NCBI GenBank assembly: GCA_039933635.1
Contig: JBDTNQ010000005.1
Location: forward strand, 41,588-105,587
Length of the DNA: 64,000 bases
Direction: 5' to 3'
Source: JBDTNQ01 sp039933635
GTDB lineage: Bacteria; Acidobacteriota; Vicinamibacteria; Vicinamibacterales; SCN-69-37
Shown here: in pieces, positions 56,780-64,000 of the stretch
Layout: every line of letters starts with the position of its first letter
How positions within the stretch are numbered: position 1 is the stretch's first letter
Notes under the pieces: model-generated
Seen by the model: the letters and a program-made list of their open reading frames with translations, nothing else
What the model was told of the DNA's origin: nothing
Database searches by the model: none
Position numbers and translations under genes: made by a program

Positions 56780-57286
56780 TCAGGGAAGTAGGACGCGGTA
56801 GAGCAGCTGCGTCGTGGCCATACCGCCGGCCATAAAGCTGATCGTCGAGACCAGGCTCGGCCATTCGAAGTTCGAGAGACCGAAGATGCCGTGGCCGCTC
56901 GTGCAGCCGCCGGCCATACGGGTCCCGAAGCCGATGAACACGCCGCCAGTGAACATCCAGAGGAGCTTGGCGCCGTGGCCCAGTTGCAGGCGTTCGTCGA
57001 GCATCCCGACGGCCCAGACGGGTGCCCAGCCGCCGGACCACACCGCGGAGAGCACGCCACCGAGGACGAGGCCCGCGAGGAACGGCAGGCGCCAGGCGCG
57101 GCCACGCACGATGGCGTCGCGCGCGAAGTAGGGCGTGCGGAGGACCAGGCTGCAGACATCCTCGAATCCTGTCGAGATGCCGAGCCGTCTATTGGCCAGG
57201 AAGACCAGCGCGATGGTGACACCGGCGATGCCGGCGCCGGCTGCGGCCCAGTGCGTGGGCGTGAGGCCGTGAAGGATGAGCGGCAT
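56780..57286 (-). CDS. YeeE/YedE-type sulfur-compound transporter half (first)
   Basis: The 168-residue membrane protein has GIAGVTIALVFLANRRLGIS and FLAGLVLGGVLSAVW, then FTGGVFIGFGTRMAGGCTSG and HGIFGLSNFEWPSLVSTISF. The Cys in GGCTSGHGIFG is the family's conserved transport residue. It is the first of two half-size proteins that together correspond to one full TsuA-like transporter. Sulfur specificity comes from the family only; no rhodanese or TusA gene is adjacent. The gene is divergent from oppA. Confidence 0.85.
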   Translation of the reverse strand: MPLILHGLTPTHWAAAGAGIAGVTIALVFLANRRLGISTGFEDVCSLVLRTPYFARDAIVRGRAWRLPFLAGLVLGGVLSAVWSGGWAPVWAVGMLDERLQLGHGAKLLWMFTGGVFIGFGTRMAGGCTSGHGIFGLSNFEWPSLVSTISFMAGGMATTQLLYRVLLP

Positions 57287-57341
57287 TGCCCACTTTTACC
57301 ACGCGGCCGAGGCAGCCGCAGTTTCGTTCGGAAAACAGTGC

Positions 57342-57347
57342 TAATCT
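57342..57347 (+). promoter_or_regulatory. Extended -10 promoter candidate (TGcTAATCT) for the opp operon
   Basis: TAATCT is preceded by TG and one base, 22 bp before the ATG of oppA, in the divergent gap facing the YeeE/YedE genes. No -35 is recognisable. It matches the TGcTACACT form upstream of the DHS-like operon. Confidence 0.4.
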
Positions 57348-57368
57348 GGCCCCGGCTGGGGGTTCGCC

Positions 57369-59210
57369 ATGAGTCTACGGAGCAGTTTGCCGAGGCCAAC
57401 CTGGCTGATGGTCGCGGCCGCGTCTCTCCTGTGCATCGCCGGCTGCACCAAAGCGGCGTCCCACGGTCGCTATTTCGGCAAGGTCTCGCCGCCGGCCGGA
57501 CAGGAGCTGCGATACATCTCCGGTTCCGAACCCGAATCGCTCGATCCCCACATCAGCACCGGCCAACCGGAAGCGCGCATCTTTCTCGCGTTGTACGACG
57601 GACTGACCGAGATTCATCCCCTCACGTCGGTGCCCATTCCCTCGATGGCGGAGCGGTGGGAGAGTTCCATCGGCAACACGGAGTTCGTGTTTCATCTGCG
57701 GGCCAACCTCAGGTGGTCGGACGGGACCCCCATCACCGCGGACGATTTCGTTTGGAGTTTGCGCCGCGGACTGGCGCCGGCGCTCGCAGCGCGCGCTGCC
57801 TACATGGCCTACGACATCGAGTATGCGCAGGCCTACAACGAGGGTGGGGTCTTCGTGAAGGATCCGAAGACCGGTCGGTTCATGGCGGATCCCGACAGCC
57901 CCGAGCATCGTCTCGTGCTGCCCGGCGAGCCGAAAGCGCGTGAGAAGGCCCTGGCGGCCGAAGATCTCGCGGGCGCGCGCGGCCAGCAGTTCGTGCCAGC
58001 CCGAGCGGAGGACGTTGGCATTGAGGCGGTTGACGCGCGGACCCTGCGGCTGCGCCTGATGCGCCCGATCCCCTTTCTGCCCGGGTTGCTCACGCATCAG
58101 TTCTTCCGTCCCGTGCCGCGTGGCCCGATTGAGAAATACGGCGACGCCTGGACCCGGCCCGAGCACATCGTCACGAGCGGTGCGTTCACGCTGCAGACGT
58201 GGAAGCCCTATGATCGCCTCATCGTCGTCCGTAATCCGATGTTCTGGGACGCCGCGCGCGTCAAGCTCGACCGGATCACGTTCTATCCGATGGACGACTA
58301 CACGACGATGATGAATCTGTACAAGGCCGGAGATGTGGACGCGGTGTTCAATCACGTCCCGCCCGCGGCCTGGGTCGACGATCTCCGGACGTATCAGGAC
58401 TACATGGACAAGCCGGAGATTGCCATCGAGTACTACATGTACAACACGACGAGGCCGCCGCTGACCGACGTGCGGGTCCGGAAAGCGCTGAACATGGCGA
58501 TCGACAAGGTCGCCCTTGCACGCTATCGGCGCACGCAGAAGCCGCTGACGGCCTTCACGCCCGAAGGCATCTTTCCTGGGTATCCGCAGCCGGCGGGCGA
58601 TCCGTTCGATCCGAGCCGGGCCAAGGCGCTCTTGGTCGAGGCCGGCTACACGAACGCCGCGGGCGCCTATGACCCGTCGCGGGTGCCGGTGGCCGACTTG
58701 GAGCTGACCTACAACACCGCGGACAGCAACAAGCAGGTCGCGGAGTTCGTGCAGGCGCAGTGGAAGCAGAATCTCGGCCTGACAATCTCTATCAAGAATA
58801 TGGAGTGGAAGACCTTCCTGGCCACGCGTGCGGCTCTGGACTACAAGGGCATCGCGCGAAGCGGCTGGATCGGCGACTACATGGACCCGTACACGTTCCT
58901 GGCGCTGTTCTCGACCGTCGCAGGCGACAACGGGACGGGCTGGTTCGATCCGAAGTTCGTGGACCTCCTCGTGGCGGCGAACCGCGAGATTGATCCGCAG
59001 AAGCGTTTTGAAAGGCTGGCCGAGGCCGAGAAGATGATCCTCGACGTGCAACCGGTCATCCCACTCACCACGCAGGCCACCAACTGGATGAAGAAGCCGT
59101 ACGTGAAGGGGATGTACGCCAATCCCCAGGATCTGTTCGCGTGGAAGTTCGCCTACATCGAGCACGACCCGGCGAAGTGGGCCGAGGATCCGCCACCCGT
59201 CATCAATTGA
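57369..59210 (+). CDS. oppA: Peptide ABC transporter substrate-binding lipoprotein (OppA/MppA-like)
   Basis: The 613-residue protein has a lipoprotein signal (LMVAAASLLCIAGCTKAA, cysteine in IAGC). The family-5 solute-binding body has EPESLDPHISTGQPEARIFL, TPITADDFVWSLRRGLAPAL, and later DVRVRKALNMAIDKVALARY and GYTNAAGAYDPSRV. An insertion near residues 175-235 is longer than in E. coli OppA. It captures oligopeptides outside the membrane. First of five genes; oppB starts 27 bp later. Confidence 0.92.
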   Translation: MSLRSSLPRPTWLMVAAASLLCIAGCTKAASHGRYFGKVSPPAGQELRYISGSEPESLDPHISTGQPEARIFLALYDGLTEIHPLTSVPIPSMAERWESSIGNTEFVFHLRANLRWSDGTPITADDFVWSLRRGLAPALAARAAYMAYDIEYAQAYNEGGVFVKDPKTGRFMADPDSPEHRLVLPGEPKAREKALAAEDLAGARGQQFVPARAEDVGIEAVDARTLRLRLMRPIPFLPGLLTHQFFRPVPRGPIEKYGDAWTRPEHIVTSGAFTLQTWKPYDRLIVVRNPMFWDAARVKLDRITFYPMDDYTTMMNLYKAGDVDAVFNHVPPAAWVDDLRTYQDYMDKPEIAIEYYMYNTTRPPLTDVRVRKALNMAIDKVALARYRRTQKPLTAFTPEGIFPGYPQPAGDPFDPSRAKALLVEAGYTNAAGAYDPSRVPVADLELTYNTADSNKQVAEFVQAQWKQNLGLTISIKNMEWKTFLATRAALDYKGIARSGWIGDYMDPYTFLALFSTVAGDNGTGWFDPKFVDLLVAANREIDPQKRFERLAEAEKMILDVQPVIPLTTQATNWMKKPYVKGMYANPQDLFAWKFAYIEHDPAKWAEDPPPVIN

Positions 59211-59237
59211 CGGCCTCGTCCTTCGCCTGACCACTCC

Positions 59238-60155
59238 ATGTTGCGCTTCGTTCTTCGGCGTCTGCTGACCACCATCCCGATGGTGCTGGTGGTGGTGTCC
59301 CTCACCTGGGGTCTGATCCGGATCGCGCCCGGCAACTTCTACAGCGGTGAGCGTGCAATCCCGGCCGCCATCGTCCAGAACATCCGGGCCAAGTACGGCC
59401 TGGACAAGCCCTGGTACGTTCAATACGGTCGGATGGTCGGCAACATCGCGCGCGGCGATTTCGGCATCTCGCTGAAATATCTCGGCCAGCCGGTCAACGA
59501 AATCCTGAGGACCTCACTGCCGGTGTCGGCCATCCTCGGCACGCTGGCCTACGTGCTCGCGCTCGTGGTCGGAATCCTCTCGGGCACGATCGCGGCGACG
59601 CGTCCCAACTCGCGCGTGGACTACGCGTCCATGACCGCGGCGATGGTCGGCATCTCTGTCCCGAACTTCGTGCTGGGCCCCGTGCTCGTGATGGTGTTCT
59701 CGCTGACGCTGTTCTGGCTGCCGCCGGCGCGCTGGGAGGGGTTCAGCGTGAATCTCATCATGCCCGTCCTCACGCTGTCGGCGCTCTACATGGCCTACAT
59801 TGCGCGACTGACGCGATCGGGCATGCTCGAGGTGCTGCGATCGAACTACATCCGCACGGCGAGAGCGAAGGGGCTGTCCGAGCGGCAGGTGCTGCTGCGT
59901 CACGCGCTTCGCGGCGGCCTCCTGCCGGTCGTATCCTTTTCCGGACCGGCGCTGGCGTATCTCATCACCGGCACCGTGGTGGTCGAGCGCGTGTTCGCGC
60001 TGCCCGGTCTGGGCAACTACTTCATCAACGCGAATCTGAACCGAGACGAGCCGCTCGTCATCGGCATCGTCGCCTTCACGTCAATCGCGATCCTGCTATT
60101 CAATCTCGCCGTGGACCTGCTCTACGGCTTGATCGATCCGCGGGTGAGGCTCTAG
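59238..60155 (+). CDS. oppB: Peptide ABC transporter permease OppB
   Basis: The 305-residue inner-membrane permease begins MLRFVLRRLLTTIPMVLVVV and has the core pattern GDFGISLKYLGQPVNEIL, LVVGILSGTIAATRPNSRVD, VGISVPNFVLGPVLV and ARLTRSGMLEVLRSNYIR. The EAA-loop for contact with the ATPases is YIRTARAKGLSERQVLLRHA. It forms the pore with OppC. Its stop shares one base with the OppC GTG start. Confidence 0.93.
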   Translation: MLRFVLRRLLTTIPMVLVVVSLTWGLIRIAPGNFYSGERAIPAAIVQNIRAKYGLDKPWYVQYGRMVGNIARGDFGISLKYLGQPVNEILRTSLPVSAILGTLAYVLALVVGILSGTIAATRPNSRVDYASMTAAMVGISVPNFVLGPVLVMVFSLTLFWLPPARWEGFSVNLIMPVLTLSALYMAYIARLTRSGMLEVLRSNYIRTARAKGLSERQVLLRHALRGGLLPVVSFSGPALAYLITGTVVVERVFALPGLGNYFINANLNRDEPLVIGIVAFTSIAILLFNLAVDLLYGLIDPRVRL

Positions 60156-61108
60156 TGGCATCGAGCATCGTGCCGGGCGCCGTGGACGCCGCGCCCGTCA
60201 AGGGCACCTCACTCTGGCAGGACGCCTGGCGCAGATTGTTCAGGAACCGGCTCGCGGTGGCCGGTCTGGTGGTCGTGGCGGTCGTCGTTGTGGCGTCGGC
60301 GATCGGGCCGCCGATCATCAAGGCGACCACGGGCTACACCTACGACTACATTCCGAGCAACGTTGAGCTGATCAAGGCCATGCCGCCCTTCAGCGCGGCT
60401 GACGGATCCTTTTCCTGGACGCACCCGATGGGCACCGACAACGCCGGGCGTGACGTGCTGGCGCGGGTGCTCCTTGGCGGCCGCATCTCGTTGATGGTGG
60501 GATTGATCTCCACCTTCGTGTCCCTGGTCATCGGCATCACGTACGGAGCGACCGCGGGGTATTTCGGCGGGAGGATCGACGAGGCGATGATGCGCCTCGT
60601 CGACGTGCTCTATGCGTTGCCGTACATGATGATTGTGATCGTCCTGCTCGCGGTGTTCGGTGGACAATCGCCCTTCAACCAGCTCATGTTGCTGTTCGTA
60701 TCACTCGGTGCGGTGTCGTGGCTCACGATGGCGCGCATCGTGCGCGGTCAGGTACTGTCGCTCAAGGAGCAGGAGTTCGTGCTCGCGGCGCGGGCGACCG
60801 GCGTGTCGCCGTTTCGCATCATCGCCCGGCACCTGGTGCCGAATACGCTCGGGCCGGTGATCGTCTATGCCACGCTGACCATTCCGTCCGTCATGCTGCT
60901 CGAGGCGTTCCTCTCGTTTCTTGGCGTTGGCGTGCAGGCGCCGCTGGCGTCGTGGGGCAGCCTGGCTGCGGATGGCGTCGGGAATATTGCCGTCTTTCCG
61001 TGGCAACTGATCTGTCCCGGTGTCACGATGGCGGTGACGCTGTTTTCGCTGAATTTCCTCGGCGACGGCCTGCGCGACGCGCTCGATCCGCAAATGAGGA
61101 AAGGCTGA
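60155..61108 (+). CDS. oppC: Peptide ABC transporter permease OppC
   Basis: The 317-residue permease has the N-terminal OppC segment (SLWQDAWRRLFRNRLAVAGL), THPMGTDNAGRDVLARVLLG (typical of OppC), GRISLMVGLISTFVSLVIGI, and the EAA-loop VLAARATGVSPFRIIARHLV. It pairs with OppB. GTG is the start, overlapping the oppB stop by one base. oppD follows 3 bp after its stop. Confidence 0.93.
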   Translation: MASSIVPGAVDAAPVKGTSLWQDAWRRLFRNRLAVAGLVVVAVVVVASAIGPPIIKATTGYTYDYIPSNVELIKAMPPFSAADGSFSWTHPMGTDNAGRDVLARVLLGGRISLMVGLISTFVSLVIGITYGATAGYFGGRIDEAMMRLVDVLYALPYMMIVIVLLAVFGGQSPFNQLMLLFVSLGAVSWLTMARIVRGQVLSLKEQEFVLAARATGVSPFRIIARHLVPNTLGPVIVYATLTIPSVMLLEAFLSFLGVGVQAPLASWGSLAADGVGNIAVFPWQLICPGVTMAVTLFSLNFLGDGLRDALDPQMRKG

Positions 61109-61111
61109 CCG

Positions 61112-62133
<1,022 letters not shown>

Positions 62134-62137
<4 letters not shown>

Positions 62138-63210
62138 GCGCCGAGATCCCTCCCGTCGTGCGACAAGGCGCGTCCGGTCCGCTGGTGTCGGTCCGCGATC
62201 TCAAGGTGCACTTCAATCTGCGCCGCGGCGCATGGTGGAAGGCGCGCGAGACCGGCGGGCGCACGGTTCGCGCGGTTGACGGCGTGTCATTGGACATCGA
62301 ATCCGGGGAGACGCTGGGTCTCGTCGGCGAGTCAGGCTGCGGCAAGACCACGCTGGGTCGTGCGATTCTGCGGCTGGTGGACCCGACGGGTGGCCAGGTG
62401 CAGTTCCGCGGGCGCGACATCGCCACGCTTCCGCAGGCGGAGCTGAGACGCCAGCGCCGTTACATGCAGATGATTTTCCAGGATCCGTACGCATCGCTGG
62501 ATCCGCGCATGACGGTCGGCCAGATCATCTCGGAGCCGATCGAGACATTCGGACTCGCGACCGGCGCGGAGAAGCGCGCGCGGGTGGCGGACCTGATGGC
62601 GACCGTCGGACTGAGCGAGCGTTTCATTAACCGCTATCCGCACGAGTTTTCCGGCGGCCAGCAACAGCGTATCGGCATCGCGCGAGCGCTGGCGCCGCAT
62701 CCGGACTTCATCGTGGCGGATGAACCCATCTCCGCCCTTGACGTCTCCATCCAGGCGCAGATTATCAATCTGATCGAACACCTGCAGCGGGAGCGACGCC
62801 TCACCTATCTGTTCATTTCGCACGACCTCCGCGCCGTGCGGCACACGTCCGACCGCGTGGCCGTCATGTACCTCGGACGCGTCGTCGAGTTGGCGGATGC
62901 GCGCCGGCTCTACGGTGCGCCGTTGATGCCGTACACGAAGGCGCTGATCTCGGCCGTGCCCATTCCTGATCCGGTCGTCGAGGCGAGACGCCATCGCATC
63001 GTGTTGAAGGGCGACGTTCCGTCGCCGATCAACCCGCCGTCCGGGTGCCACTTCCATCCGCGCTGTGCCTACGCGGTGGAGGCGTGCGCGCGCGTGGCCC
63101 CCCCGCTCGTCGAGGTCCAGCCCGCGCACTTTGCCGCGTGCATCCGCATCAGTCCGGCCGAGCCCGACATCGACCGCGTGGCTCCCGGCGCCACGCCGGG
63201 GCTGGCGTAG
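62134..63210 (+). CDS. oppF: Peptide ABC transporter ATPase OppF
   Basis: The 358-residue ATPase has LGLVGESGCGKTTLGRAIL (Walker A), MIFQDPYASLDPRMTVGQII, FSGGQQQRIGIARALAPHP, IVADEPISALDVSIQAQI and LFISHDLRAVRHTSDRVAVM. The C-terminal cap has cysteines in GCHFHPRCAYAVEACARV. With OppD it drives peptide import. It overlaps oppD by 4 bp and ends the five-gene operon; no clear terminator follows, though an AT-rich dyad lies 126 bp downstream. Confidence 0.94.
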
Positions 63211-63335
63211 CGAGCCGCCGGCTTGCCCGGCTGCCGCCAGCAAGGGCAGATTCCGTCACAGACGACCGACGGCCGGAACCCCAACACGCCCGGTCACTTG
63301 CGGTGAACGTCGCATAATCGATACACGAGATATCC

Positions 63336-63355
63336 ATATTTGTTCGTTCAAATAT
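63336..63355. promoter_or_regulatory. AT-rich dyad after the opp operon
   Basis: ATATTTG (63336-63342) and CAAATAT (63349-63355) form a perfect 7-bp inverted repeat around TTCGTT, inside about 60 bp of AT-rich sequence. It could be a terminator hairpin, an operator or part of an AT-rich insertion; no T-tract is clear. Confidence 0.35.
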
Positions 63356-63926
63356 CTGAATATACATTTACGTCTGGATCTCGCGACACAAGCCGGTCAA
63401 CGCCGGCAGGCGGGCGCGAGGACGCGCGGCAGCGGGCGCGCCTCCGCAACATTTGGGTTGGGCCTAGATCGTTCACAGACACAATTGTCCGCTCGCCGGA
63501 GGTTGCGAGTGGGCGGTCCGCTGAGCCGGTCAAGGCCGTAACTAGCTGGTGCTCAGGCTGTTACGGCCGAAGACGCGTTGTGCGTGGTGTGTGCGTGGAG
63601 TGGCCTCTCGTTTGCAACTACGAGGGCAAATGTTGATGGACCGACGTTCCTCTATCGCAGAGTCCTACAAAGCAAGTCCGGCCACCTTCCATTTGGAACT
63701 CCTGCATTCATCCGCACTATCTTCCCCAACGGTCCACTGACATCACGGGACGATCAGCGAAGCAGCGGCCGGCTGCTTCGCGTCTCGTCTCTTCGCTTCT
63801 CTCCAGCGTTCGACACCCCCGCAGGTTCTAGGTTCTTAGGTTCCGCGTTCTGAGGTTCGGTTCCCGTTCACGGTTCCGAGCGCGAGCAGACCTACCAAAC
63901 GCCCGGAACCGACCCCGAACCCCGAC

Positions 63927-63973
63927 CCCAGAACCCCGAACCGAACCCAGAACCCCGAACCGAACCCAGAACC
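63927..63973 (+). repeat. Tandem 19-bp repeat of CCCAGAACCCCGAACCGAA
   Basis: Two perfect copies (63927-63945, 63946-63964) and the first 9 bases of a third (63965-63973) are visible. The flanks (63815-64000) are made of related GAACC/GGTTC words, giving an imperfect large inverted repeat. Similar CAGAACT copies occur at 46566-46585. Confidence 0.7.
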
Positions 63974-64000
63974 ACAGAACCCGGCACCCAGAACCTGTAT

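Larger units (their letters stand above)
63211..64000. other. 790-bp region without a convincing gene
   Basis: Short open frames here have no recognisable domain, ribosome site or consistent composition, and I leave them out. Base use changes: 63315-63375 is AT-rich in a G+C-rich genome, and 63815-64000 is built of GGTTC (left) and GAACC (right) words. It may be an intergenic or degraded segment after the opp operon; the right end is cut by the window edge. Confidence 0.6.

Noticed and set aside
57375..59423. 682-codon antisense frame across oppA
   Set aside because: It covers oppA, which has a lipobox and solute-binding motifs, in the opposite direction and shows no domain.
63578..63853. 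Small open frame in the final non-coding region
   Set aside because: No ribosome site, no domain and several overlapping frames in a repeat-rich region; it cannot be supported.
63927..63973. CRISPR array
   Set aside because: Units are directly abutting 19-mers with no spacers and no cas genes in the window.

Overview
The window is G+C-rich bacterial chromosome, roughly two thirds G+C by eye, densely packed with genes on both strands. I see no rRNA, tRNA, phage, transposase or CRISPR array. No phylogenetic marker is decisive. The mix of families suggests Acidobacteriota, probably a Vicinamibacteria (Luteitalea-like) member: a RegB/RegA redox pair, Tat-exported NIPSNAP and glycosidase-like proteins, winged-helix/TPR regulators, YfiR-TonB receptor pairs, ThuA and GFO/IDH/MocA sugar genes, an AcvB-MprF operon, and GAACC/CAGAAC-type micro-repeats between genes. 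That taxonomic reading is inference.

Layout. 1-3.6 kb: a partial PGM1-type peptide ligase with a MerR-like/TOBE molybdate regulator, divergent from an orphan modA, then an AI-2E family permease. 3.6-7.4 kb (minus strand): a small secreted protein, then a TPR protein coupled to a Tat-exported glycosidase-like protein. 7.6-13.4 kb: a Tm-1-like protein, an SDR, a thiolase, a nucleoside-type MFS permease and an aldo/keto reductase. 13.4-19.65 kb: the most striking block, six nearly seamless genes behind a structured leader. They encode a deoxyhypusine-synthase-like enzyme, an HldD-like epimerase, DprE1-like and DprE2-like polyprenyl-phosphate sugar epimerase subunits, P5C reductase and ornithine aminotransferase. 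19.7-23.1 kb: RegB/RegA, divergent from a winged-helix/TPR regulator. 23-31.9 kb: mostly housekeeping and single-function genes (adk, secreted carbonic anhydrase, VOC dioxygenase, half-size EamA, purU, rhomboid, ClC). 32-38 kb: acvB-mprF followed by a two-component system, a likely envelope-charge operon, ending in a repeat that reaches into the kinase gene. 38-46.5 kb: NIPSNAP, an EAL protein, a DUF1593 lipoprotein operon, sugar oxidoreductases and ThuA. 46.6-51.2 kb: ychF and a one-chain pyruvate carboxylase. 51.2-57.3 kb: a YfiR/TonB receptor pair, a triple-repeat secreted protein, DinB, an NTF2-PP2C fusion and a two-gene YeeE/YedE sulfur transporter. 57.4-63.2 kb: a complete oppABCDF importer. 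The last 790 bases hold no convincing gene, only an AT-rich dyad and GAACC-type tandem repeats.

How the genes fit together. The rocD-proC pair converts ornithine to proline. It is translationally coupled to a lipid-linked sugar epimerisation module and a DHS homologue that keeps its catalytic lysine; this combination is the best candidate for an undescribed pathway. MprF with AcvB would make and remove aminoacyl-phosphatidylglycerol, with a dedicated sensor kinase in the same transcript. Many start sites are supported by GGAG-type ribosome sites or by 4-base stop/start overlaps. Promoter calls are weak because -35 boxes are not recognisable.
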